64,000 nt of DNA from positions 1 through 64,000 of the forward strand of contig CAMWUI010000008.1 in assembly GCA_947177395.1 (NCBI GenBank), read 5' to 3'. Position numbers and translations under genes: made by a program. The first letter of the stretch is position 1. Each line of letters opens with the position of its first letter. Of the stretch, positions 8,734 through 16,586 are shown piece after piece. The DNA comes from an uncultured Paraprevotella sp. (GTDB taxonomy: Bacteria; Bacteroidota; Bacteroidia; Bacteroidales; Bacteroidaceae). The notes below the pieces were generated by a model. It worked only from the letters and a program-made list of their open reading frames with translations, was not told the DNA's origin and made no database searches.

Positions 8734-10755
8734 ATGTCGGAATTTGAACTTATCGCGGATTACAAACCCACAGGGGACCAGCCGGAGGCAATCGCACAGC
8801 TGACGGAAGGCGTGTTGCAGGGAGTACCTGCCCAGACCTTGCTGGGCGTGACCGGTTCGGGCAAGACGTTTACGATAGCCAATGTGATAAAGAATGCTAA
8901 CAAACCAACACTGGTGCTCAGTCACAACAAGACATTGGCAGCACAACTGTATGGAGAGTTCAAGAGTTTCTTTCCGAACAATGCGGTGGAATACTATGTC
9001 TCCTATTATGATTATTACCAGCCCGAGGCCTATATCCCTTCTACGGATACCTATATAGAGAAGGACCTGGCCATCAACGACGAGATAGACAAACTTCGCC
9101 TGGCGGCCACTTCGGCGCTGCTTTCCGGACGGAAGGACGTTGTCGTGGTGTCGTCCGTCAGCTGTATCTACGGTATGGGGAATCCTTCCGCATTTTATGA
9201 CAATGTGATTGAACTGAGACGGGGAAAGTTGCTGGACCGCAATGTCCTGCTGCGCCGTTTAGTGGATAGTCTCTATGTGCGCAACGACCTGGAACTGAAC
9301 CGGGGAAACTTCCGCGTGAAAGGCGATACCGTGGATATTTATCTGGCTTATTCGGACAACTTGTTGCGTGTGACCTTCTGGGATGACGAGATAGATGCCA
9401 TCGAGGAAGTGGACCCGGTCAGTTGCATGCGCCTGGGAGCGTTCGAGGAATACCGGATTTATCCGGCCAATCTTTTCATGACGACGAAAGAAGCCACACT
9501 GCATGCGATTCGCCAGATAGAGGATGATCTGACGGCACAGGTTGATTACTTCCGTGAGATAGGGAAACCCTACGAAGCCAAGCGTCTGTATGAGCGGGTC
9601 ACGTATGACATGGAAATGATGCGCGAACTGGGACACTGTAGCGGTATAGAGAATTATTCGCGTTACTTTGACGGCAGGGAGGCCGGTACGCGCCCCTATT
9701 GTCTGCTTGACTTCTTTCCGGACGACTTTCTGATAGTGATAGACGAAAGCCATGTTTCCGTTCCGCAGATCAATGCGATGTACGGTGGAGACAGGGCGCG
9801 CAAGAAGAATCTGGTGGAATATGGTTTCCGTCTGCCTGCCGCGTTGGACAACCGTCCGCTGAAGTTCGAGGAGTTTCAGCAGATGGCTAGACAAGTCATT
9901 TATGTGTCGGCCACTCCCGCTGATTACGAATTGCAGCAGAGCGAGGGCATCGTGGTGGAACAGGTGATTCGTCCCACCGGATTGCTGGATCCTGTCATAG
10001 AGGTGCGTCCGAGCATGAATCAGGTGGACGACCTGATGGAAGAAATCCAGTTGCGGGTGGAGAAGGATGAACGCGTGCTGGTGACCACACTGACGAAACG
10101 GATGGCGGAGGAACTGACTGACTATCTGATAAAAAACGGCATACGTACGAACTATATCCACAGCGACGTGGACACGTTGGAGCGCGTTCAGATAATGGAC
10201 GACCTGCGTGCGGGGCGTTTCGATGTGCTGGTGGGAGTGAACCTGCTTCGCGAGGGACTTGACCTGCCGGAAGTGTCTCTGGTGGCTATTCTGGATGCGG
10301 ACAAGGAAGGTTTTCTGCGTTCCCACCGCTCGTTGACCCAGACGGTGGGTCGTGCGGCCCGCAATGTCAATGGCAAGGCCATCATGTATGCGGACAGGAT
10401 AACGGACAGTATGCGGAAGACGATAGACGAGACTGCCCGCCGGCGCGAAAAGCAGTTGCACTATAACGAAGAGCATGGTATTACGCCTCAACAGATTCGG
10501 AAAGCCCGCAAGATGACGGACCTGATAGGCGGCAATGCGGGGCAGCCGGATGTTCGTCCGTATGCGGAAGAGGAACACATGGCGGTGGCGGCAGACCCGG
10601 TAATGGAGTACATGACGCGCGAGCAGTTGGGTAAGAGCATAGAGCGTACACGCAAACAGATGCAGGAGGCGGCCAAGAAGATGGACTTCATACAGGCAGC
10701 CCAGTATCGCGACGAGATGCTGCGTATGGAGGAATTGCTGAAAACGAAGGAATAA
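8734..10755 (+). CDS. uvrB: UvrABC system protein B
   Basis: The 673-residue protein is the damage-verifying helicase of nucleotide excision repair. It has the Walker A motif GVTGSGKT near residue 37, the beta-hairpin region YYVSYYDYYQPEAYIPS that inserts into DNA, a DESH Walker B-like box (VIDESHVSVPQ), the helicase C-terminal motifs including TQTVGRAARN, and a C-terminal UVR domain (KMDFIQAAQYRDEM) for UvrC contact. The in-frame start at 8701 overlaps the promoter, so the ATG at 8734 (MSEFELIADYKPTGDQ) is chosen. The gene is followed directly by the gene-free repeat region. Confidence 0.97.
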   Translation: MSEFELIADYKPTGDQPEAIAQLTEGVLQGVPAQTLLGVTGSGKTFTIANVIKNANKPTLVLSHNKTLAAQLYGEFKSFFPNNAVEYYVSYYDYYQPEAYIPSTDTYIEKDLAINDEIDKLRLAATSALLSGRKDVVVVSSVSCIYGMGNPSAFYDNVIELRRGKLLDRNVLLRRLVDSLYVRNDLELNRGNFRVKGDTVDIYLAYSDNLLRVTFWDDEIDAIEEVDPVSCMRLGAFEEYRIYPANLFMTTKEATLHAIRQIEDDLTAQVDYFREIGKPYEAKRLYERVTYDMEMMRELGHCSGIENYSRYFDGREAGTRPYCLLDFFPDDFLIVIDESHVSVPQINAMYGGDRARKKNLVEYGFRLPAALDNRPLKFEEFQQMARQVIYVSATPADYELQQSEGIVVEQVIRPTGLLDPVIEVRPSMNQVDDLMEEIQLRVEKDERVLVTTLTKRMAEELTDYLIKNGIRTNYIHSDVDTLERVQIMDDLRAGRFDVLVGVNLLREGLDLPEVSLVAILDADKEGFLRSHRSLTQTVGRAARNVNGKAIMYADRITDSMRKTIDETARRREKQLHYNEEHGITPQQIRKARKMTDLIGGNAGQPDVRPYAEEEHMAVAADPVMEYMTREQLGKSIERTRKQMQEAAKKMDFIQAAQYRDEMLRMEELLKTKE

Positions 10756-10814
10756 GCTAAAGGCAAGCCCCAGCCTATGAAGAAGAAGTAGGAAAAATAG
10801 AGATAACATCCTTA

Positions 10815-10929
10815 GGAATACTATCCTTGGGGTGTAACGAATGCTATCGTGAGGTTGCAAGGAATGCAATCGTAAGGTGCTAAGGAATACGATTGTAAGG
10901 AGGCAAGGAATACAATTCTGAACCCCTGA
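10815..10929. repeat. tandem array, five 23-bp units (copy A)
   Basis: Five contiguous units start at 10815, 10838, 10861, 10884 and 10907. The consensus is approximately GGAATRCNATCGTAAGG followed by six variable bases ending in AA. The fifth unit is degenerate after its first ten bases. The period is exactly 23, which is not a multiple of three and argues against coding. Confidence 0.85.
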
Positions 10930-10949
10930 CAATAGTATTTCACTCCTCC

Positions 10950-11066
10950 AGTGGACAGCACTCCACTACCCATAGTGAATAGCGCTCCACTACCTATAGT
11001 GAACAGCACTCCACTCGACAAGTGAATAGCTTGCGGCTCGACAAGTGGACTGCATACGGCTTGACA
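10950..11066. repeat. AGTGnAnAGC repeat block (copy A)
   Basis: Five units start at 10950, 10974, 10998, 11021 and 11044, with periods 24, 24, 23 and 23. The first unit carries AGTGGA and TCCACT six bases apart, forming a small hairpin; later units drift. The matching block in copy B lies at about 29422-29511. Confidence 0.7.
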
Positions 11067-11113
11067 TGGGAACCGCTTGCGGAAGGGAAAGCCGCAGAGT
11101 CCGTCATCCCCCT

Positions 11114-11445
11114 CCCTACACACATGTTTACGGAAATATGCTTCAATGGTTCAAACTATTTGATTGTCAGCGATAAATGGTTCATTTATCCTTCAGTTTT
11201 CCTTCATTCATCTTTCAGTTTTTCCGCCCAATGGTTCAACTGACGGCCGTAGCGGCGTGCCGCAACCTGTAAATCCTGAATCATTACTCGTTGATAATCA
11301 GCGAGTCTGAACTATTCGTGAACCGTTACTCGCTGATTTCCAACAAGTCTGAACCATTGCTGAACCATTTGTGAACCATTACTCGTTGATACTCAGTGAG
11401 TCTGAACCATTGAAGCATTTTTCCGCTAACATCTGTGTATAGGGG
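11114..11445. repeat. MITE-like fold-back module (copy A)
   Basis: The left end (from CCCTACACA) and right end (to TGTGTATAGGGG) are about 42-bp imperfect inverted repeats. Both include a GCGGAAA-like core, then GCTTCAATGGTTCA reading inwards. The interior has many AATGGTTCA/TGAACCATT boxes and at least two small palindromes such as ACTCGTTGA/TCAGCGAGT. It carries no ORF, so if mobile it would need a transposase in trans. No target-site duplication could be assigned. Confidence 0.7.
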
Positions 11446-11544
11446 ACGTTTGTTTGGATGTACCGGCAACCGATATATGGAATGCATTGTTTTCAATGTG
11501 TTGGTCGAAGCAGCGGAATACCGGTCTAAAGATTCAGTCTTCCG

Positions 11545-12705
11545 TTATTGCTTGTTTATGAAATCGAGCAGTCGTTTCAGTCCTTCGGCCAGCATGCTGC
11601 GCGGGCAGGCTATGTTGATGCGCATGAAACCTTCCGCGCCGTACATGGGGCCGGCATTGAACCAAACTTTGTGCTCCGTTATAAGCCGTTGCTCCATCTC
11701 TTTAGATGGAATACCGAGCCTCCGGAAGTCCACCCACACCAGATATGTGCCTTCCAGCGGGCACACTGGGTAGTCGGGCAGGTGTTGCGTAAAGAAGTCG
11801 CACAGCAGGCGGTAGTTATCCTCCAGATAGACGAGCAGGGCTTTCAGCCAGTCCTCGCCGTGATTGTAGGCCGTGATGAGTGCTTCTACACCGAACGGAT
11901 TCACATTGCAAACCTCATTGAGGGTGATGGCACGGTCTATCCGTGTGCGCATGTCTTCGTCGGCTGCGATGATGTTGGCAATTTGTAGTCCGGCGATGTT
12001 GAAGGCTTTGGACGGGGAGCAACATGTCACACTGTGGCTGAGAAACTTTTCGCCGATAGAGGCGAAGGGTGTGTAGGGATGGCCGGGGAATGTCAGTTCG
12101 CAATGGATTTCGTCGGCAACCACTATCACTCCATGGCGTATGCAGATGTCGCCCACGCGTGTCAGTTCTTCCCGTGTCCACACTCTTCCTGCCGGATTAT
12201 GCGGATTGCAGAGCAGCATCAGGCGGGTCTTGGGGTCGGATGCTGTGCGTTCCAGGGCTTCAAAGTCCATACGGTAGGTGTTGTTTTCGTAGATGAGCGG
12301 ACAGTCGGCTACTACGCAACCGTTGTTCCGGATGGATGAGAAGAAACAGTTGTAGACGGGAGACTGCAGAATTACCTGGTCTCCGGTGGTGGTCAGCGCC
12401 TTGATGATGGCCGAGAGAGCCGGCACGACTCCGCTGGTGTAGATAATCATGTCGCGGGTGATTGTGTGCCAGTTGTGACGGCGGGCAAACCACGAGGTGA
12501 TGGCTTCGTAGTAGCGGTCGGGCACCTTGGTATAGCCGAAAATACCGTGCTCCACGCGTCGGCGCAGAGCCTCTGTGATTTCGGGAGCCGTGCGGAAGTC
12601 CATGTCAGCCACCCACAGGGGCAATACGGAAGCATCTTCGGCACAGTCCCATTTATAAGAGTTTGTCCCTCTGCGGGGAATTATCTCGTCGAAATTGTAG
12701 TTCAT
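11545..12705 (-). CDS. PLP-dependent aminotransferase, MalY/PatB (C-S lyase) family
   Basis: The 386-residue fold-type I PLP enzyme has NPHNPAGRVW near residue 166, DEIHCEL near 199, and the Schiff-base lysine in SPSKAFNIAGLQ near 232. The N-terminal WVADMDF motif is typical of the MalY/PatB group, which cleaves cystathionine or related C-S bonds. It is the last gene of an apparent operon with the MFS transporter and S9 peptidase genes. A long hairpin stands 14 bases before its start codon. The actual substrate is not determinable. Confidence 0.88.
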   Translation of the reverse strand: MNYNFDEIIPRRGTNSYKWDCAEDASVLPLWVADMDFRTAPEITEALRRRVEHGIFGYTKVPDRYYEAITSWFARRHNWHTITRDMIIYTSGVVPALSAIIKALTTTGDQVILQSPVYNCFFSSIRNNGCVVADCPLIYENNTYRMDFEALERTASDPKTRLMLLCNPHNPAGRVWTREELTRVGDICIRHGVIVVADEIHCELTFPGHPYTPFASIGEKFLSHSVTCCSPSKAFNIAGLQIANIIAADEDMRTRIDRAITLNEVCNVNPFGVEALITAYNHGEDWLKALLVYLEDNYRLLCDFFTQHLPDYPVCPLEGTYLVWVDFRRLGIPSKEMEQRLITEHKVWFNAGPMYGAEGFMRINIACPRSMLAEGLKRLLDFINKQ

Positions 12706-12719
12706 GGTTGTCGGTTATA

Positions 12720-12778
12720 ATAAACCAATGAACTATTCAATGTTCTGCACAGAATAATGAATGTGTTCATTGGTTTAT
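12720..12778. other. 59-base near-perfect hairpin in the aminotransferase leader
   Basis: ATAAACCAATGAAC (12720-12733) and GTTCATTGGTTTAT (12765-12778) are perfect 14-bp inverted repeats. The interior also pairs (ATTCA/TGAAT and TTCTG/CAGAA), leaving a two-base loop. It has no T-tract on either side, so it is not a typical terminator. It could be a processing or attenuation site, an operator, or a miniature insertion. Confidence 0.7.
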
Positions 12779-12806
12779 GGTAGAACTTTCAGATGGGAAG
12801 AGAGGA

Positions 12807-14180
12807 TTATTTCATATTCCGCTCTTCCAGGCCATAGTTCTTGGTGCCGTCTTCTTTTTTCAGCATGACGGATATCAGGATGGCGATTCCGCCGAAGGCA
12901 GCAAAGATGCACATTGGAATCGTATAGTCATACGTGGGGCATTCTGCCGTGCCGCCGATGCAATAGGCATCAATGACCCAGCCGATGAGAAGGGGTACCA
13001 TGGACAGGCCGATGTTCTGGATAAAGAAGATGGCAGAGTAGGCAGAACCTAATTGCTTCATCGGTATAATCTTGGGAACGGATGGCCACATGGCGGAAGG
13101 GACAAGGGAGAATGCGATGCCCAACAATATCATGACGACAACGGCAAACCACCATACATTGAGCAACGGCAAGGCGAAAAGTACATGCACGATGGTGAGC
13201 AGGACGGAGCCGATGACCATCAGCGTGGCGCCCTTACCGATACGGTCGTACAAAGAGCCGAAAACGGGAGTCAGCAGGATGGTTCCGAACGGTAACATGG
13301 CCGGAATGCTACCGGCTACGTCGGGAGACACGTTGTATTTGTAAATCATCAGCTTCGTGGCAAACTTCAGGAACGGGAAGACACCGGCATAGAACATCAG
13401 GCAGAGCAGGGTGATGAGCCAGAAGCCTTTGTTTGTGAAGATGAGTTTAAGGTCGGACATCTTGAACTTGTCTTCTTCGCTGCCGGAAGAAGCCTGTTTC
13501 ACGGTACGGTCGAGTCTGCGGTCCATGACACAATATACGATGTAGGCCAGGAGTCCGATGCACAGACATACGAATCCCAAGAGAATGGGGGAGCTTATAT
13601 GTCCCATTTCACGGGCGATAGGAACACTGAACATGAGTGCGGCTGCTGTTCCGATACGTGCCATGGCAACCTGCAACCCCATAGCCAGCGCCAGTTCGTG
13701 TCCCGTGAACCATTTGACAATCACCTTGGATACGGTGATACCCGTAATTTCCGCTCCTACGCCGAAGATGGAGAAGCCCAGGGCCGCCATGAGTACCTGA
13801 ATATGGTAGCCCAGAATAATCCCGCCTCCGAAATCGGACTGGAGCGCATACCATTTAAGAGCGGCTCCGGCCAGCATAAGTGAACAACTGAGGAGACCGG
13901 TGAAGCGTACACCGCATTTGTCGAGAATCAAGCCCCCGAAAAACAGCATCAGCAGGAAGACGTTGATATAACCGTAAGCTCCGGAGAAGAAACCGTATTC
14001 GGAACTGCTCCATCCCAGTCCGCCGTCGGCGATGGACTTTGTGAGCATATCTTCCAGAGGGGCCATGACATCGGTGATGAAATAACCGCACATCATGGTG
14101 AAAGAGACGATGGCCATAGCAGTCCAGCGGGCTGCGGCACTATCGCTAAGTTTGGTCTGAATGTGATTTGTTACGTTCAT
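12807..14180 (-). CDS. MFS transporter
   Basis: The 457-residue protein has about twelve hydrophobic segments and an MFS-type loop after helix 2 (FGGLILDKCGVRFTG), with a further loop LYDRIGKGATL after the central helices. A charged central loop (DRRLDRTVKQASSGSEEDKFK) separates the two halves. It sits in the inner membrane. The gene follows the S9 peptidase gene after 37 bases and precedes the aminotransferase gene, so uptake of a peptide- or amino-acid-related compound is a reasonable guess, but no substrate motif is visible. Confidence 0.85.
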   Translation of the reverse strand: MNVTNHIQTKLSDSAAARWTAMAIVSFTMMCGYFITDVMAPLEDMLTKSIADGGLGWSSSEYGFFSGAYGYINVFLLMLFFGGLILDKCGVRFTGLLSCSLMLAGAALKWYALQSDFGGGIILGYHIQVLMAALGFSIFGVGAEITGITVSKVIVKWFTGHELALAMGLQVAMARIGTAAALMFSVPIAREMGHISSPILLGFVCLCIGLLAYIVYCVMDRRLDRTVKQASSGSEEDKFKMSDLKLIFTNKGFWLITLLCLMFYAGVFPFLKFATKLMIYKYNVSPDVAGSIPAMLPFGTILLTPVFGSLYDRIGKGATLMVIGSVLLTIVHVLFALPLLNVWWFAVVVMILLGIAFSLVPSAMWPSVPKIIPMKQLGSAYSAIFFIQNIGLSMVPLLIGWVIDAYCIGGTAECPTYDYTIPMCIFAAFGGIAILISVMLKKEDGTKNYGLEERNMK

Positions 14181-14217
14181 GTATGAATTGTTTTTAATGA
14201 TTGTCTGCTTGTCTATG

Positions 14218-16425
14218 TTATTTTTTCAGCCATTTGTCCAGCCAGCCCAGAAACGTGCGCTGCCAAAGCATGCCGTTCTGGGGACGCAGCACCCAATGGT
14301 TCTCATCGGGGAACAGCAGGAGCTGTGCCGGAATGCCGCGCATGCGGGCCGCATTGAAAGCCGACTGGCCTTGGGAACTGAGAATGCGGTAGTCTTTTTC
14401 GCCGTGGATACAGAGAATAGGTGTGTCCCACCGGTCCACATAAAGGTGGGGACTGGTGGTGTAGGCGTTGCTCTTCCCCGGCGCGTCGGCTACGGCATCT
14501 TTGGCCTCTCCGGCTGTTATGCCCTTGCGCCAGGGTGCGGCGCCGAGGTCCCAGTTGGGGAACCACATTTCTTCGGTCTCTACATACTGCTGCTGTGTGT
14601 TGAAAATGCCGTCGTGGGCGATGAAGCATTTGAAACGCTTGTCATGATTGCCAGCCAGCCAGTAGACGCTGTAGCCTCCGAAACTGGCTCCCACGCATCC
14701 CAGTCTGTTTTTGTCCACATACGGCTCGCGGCAGATGTCGTCGATGGCATCTAAATAGTCCTGCATACACTGGCCGCTGTAGTCGCCGCTGATGGCTTCG
14801 AGCCATTCCATGCCGAAACCAGGCAGACCGCGGCGGTTGGGCGCTATGATGATATAGTCGCGCGCGGCCATCACCTGGAAATTCCAGCGGTAACTCCAGA
14901 ACTGGCTGACGGGGGACTGTGGTCCTCCCTCGCAGAACAGCAGGGTGGGGTATTTCTTGTTCGGATCGAAGGCCGGAGGATAAATGACCCAGCATTTCTC
15001 ACGCTTGCCGTCCCGGGTGCCGACCCATCGTTCTTTGACTTCTCCGAATTTCAGTTTGTCGGTAAATACTTTGTTCTCTTCTGTCAGACGGCTCATTTGC
15101 ACCGGTTTCTTCTTGTTTTTGCCGGGTAACGTGATGCGGTAAATGTCATCCGGTGCACTCATGCTGTGACGCATGGCGATGATGTCTTTGCCGCAAAGGG
15201 CCACGGACGCATAGTCGTAGTCGCCATCGGTCAGTTTCCTGATTTCTCCTTTCAGATTGGTGGAATAAACCATTGTCGTGGCCTCCCAGACCCCTATGAA
15301 ATAGAGGGAACGGCTGTCATTGTTCCAGCAGTAGTCATCCACGCCCGATTGGAATTCCTCCGTTACGTAGGTTTTGTTTCCGCTCTGACGGTCCAGTATG
15401 CAGAGGCGGGCGCGGTCGCTCTCGTAACCGTCGCGTTCCATGCTCGTCCAAGCGATGTATTGCCCGTTCGGCGAGTATTTCGGCAGATTGTCGTATCCCA
15501 TGTTGCAGTCTGTCTGCTGCCGGTTTGCGGCTTGGTTTTCCAGCGAGCGTGTGTAGTCGTTGGCCGGTTCCTTGAAACCGTCCGGTTTACATAGGTTTAC
15601 GGTTTTGCCAGTTTTAATGTCATATTCATAAATGTCCGTGTCTGTGCTGGTTACATAGTCCACTCCCGTCTTTTTGCGGCTGGAGTAAGCGATATGTCGG
15701 CTGTCGGGGCTCCATGCGATCTGTTCCATACCTCCGAACGGGAGTGTCGGACATTCGTAGGGTTCGCCTTCCAGCACGTCCTTTTCCGTACCTGCTTTCT
15801 GACCGTCGAAAGGAGCTACGAACAAGTGGGGAATCTCTCTTACGTATTGGTCCCAATGTTTGTAGTTGAGATCATTGATGACCATACCGGTTGTCAGAGG
15901 CAGATCGGCAGGAGTGGCCTCGATGGAAGTCGTGGAAGGCACCTGATGGATGAGGGCTATCCGCTTTTCGTCCGGAGAGAACAGGAAGCCTTCGACATCC
16001 TTCTCACAGAAAGACAGTTGGCGGCGTCCGCTGCCGTCCGGATTCATGCTCCATATCTGGCTGCTTCCGCTTTCGTTGCTGAGGAAAGCGATGCGCTTGC
16101 CGCCGTCGATGAAAGCCGGTTCGCTTTCGTTGGCTGCCGTACGGGTCAAACAGACGTTGTTTTTCCCGTCAGCGTCCATGACATACAAGGTGGCGTGGCT
16201 TTTATTTTTCTTCACACTGTAGTAGCGTACCACGTAGGCGATGCGGTCGCCTGCGGGAGAGCAGGCGACACTGCCGATTCGTCCCATGGCCCATAAGTCG
16301 GCTGGGGTCAGACGGTTGCTTTCGGGTGCCTGGGTGCATTTGCCTATCAGGTCATTGCCCGCTTCTGCGGCGGCCGGGGCGACGGACAAGGCTAAACCGG
16401 TAGTCATAAGGGTTATCAGATTCAT
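14218..16425 (-). CDS. S9-family prolyl oligopeptidase-like peptidase, secreted
   Basis: The 735-residue protein begins with a short signal peptide. An N-terminal beta-propeller region follows (WD40-like/PD40 repeats such as GKRIAFLSNESGSSQIWSM, DEKRIALIHQ and DSRHIAYSSRKK). The C-terminal alpha/beta hydrolase domain has the nucleophile Ser in GASFGGYS (about residue 580), Asp in HGEKDYRI and His in DENHW (about 709). The layout matches dipeptidyl-peptidase V-like enzymes, which release dipeptides in the periplasm. It heads the operon S9-MFS-aminotransferase. Confidence 0.9.
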   Translation of the reverse strand: MNLITLMTTGLALSVAPAAAEAGNDLIGKCTQAPESNRLTPADLWAMGRIGSVACSPAGDRIAYVVRYYSVKKNKSHATLYVMDADGKNNVCLTRTAANESEPAFIDGGKRIAFLSNESGSSQIWSMNPDGSGRRQLSFCEKDVEGFLFSPDEKRIALIHQVPSTTSIEATPADLPLTTGMVINDLNYKHWDQYVREIPHLFVAPFDGQKAGTEKDVLEGEPYECPTLPFGGMEQIAWSPDSRHIAYSSRKKTGVDYVTSTDTDIYEYDIKTGKTVNLCKPDGFKEPANDYTRSLENQAANRQQTDCNMGYDNLPKYSPNGQYIAWTSMERDGYESDRARLCILDRQSGNKTYVTEEFQSGVDDYCWNNDSRSLYFIGVWEATTMVYSTNLKGEIRKLTDGDYDYASVALCGKDIIAMRHSMSAPDDIYRITLPGKNKKKPVQMSRLTEENKVFTDKLKFGEVKERWVGTRDGKREKCWVIYPPAFDPNKKYPTLLFCEGGPQSPVSQFWSYRWNFQVMAARDYIIIAPNRRGLPGFGMEWLEAISGDYSGQCMQDYLDAIDDICREPYVDKNRLGCVGASFGGYSVYWLAGNHDKRFKCFIAHDGIFNTQQQYVETEEMWFPNWDLGAAPWRKGITAGEAKDAVADAPGKSNAYTTSPHLYVDRWDTPILCIHGEKDYRILSSQGQSAFNAARMRGIPAQLLLFPDENHWVLRPQNGMLWQRTFLGWLDKWLKK

Positions 16426-16460
16426 AAAAATACGGAATATATTGATAAAGTATTATAAAG

Positions 16461-16532
16461 GCGGAAACAAAACAAGACAGACAACCGCAGATGTAAATCT
16501 GTTATGCTATGATTTATCTGTGGTTGTCTGTC
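16461..16532 (-). terminator. terminator of the pyrG-yidC operon
   Basis: GACAGACAACCGCAGAT (16476-16492) pairs with ATCTGTGGTTGTCTGTC (16516-16532) with one G-U-type mismatch. It is followed on the minus strand by a T-rich stretch (complement of 16461-16475). It lies between the yidC stop and the S9 gene. Confidence 0.8.
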
Positions 16533-16586
16533 ATATTCGTGTTCTCCGCTCTCTGACGCCTGTGTCGACAGGCATCTTCCAATGAT

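Larger units (their letters stand above)
10807..11447. repeat. compound intergenic repeat, copy A
   Basis: This is a gene-free stretch of about 640 bases between uvrB and the aminotransferase gene. Its reverse complement recurs at 29059-29634 with the same internal order. It has three parts: an array of 23-bp units (10815-10929), a block of 23/24-bp AGTGnAnAGC units (10950-11066), and a fold-back module with long terminal inverted repeats (11114-11445). By eye the two copies are clearly homologous throughout, with scattered substitutions and small length differences. Short ORFs inside it are not conserved between the copies and look spurious. I see no transposase. Confidence 0.85.

Noticed and set aside
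10815..10929. Possible CRISPR array
   Set aside because: The 23-bp units are contiguous with no unique spacers, there is no leader and no cas gene is nearby.
9259..10932. 557-residue antisense frame opposite uvrB
   Set aside because: uvrB is unmistakable on the other strand. The antisense product is rich in His, Leu and Arg without any known motif, as expected from the complement of a coding gene.
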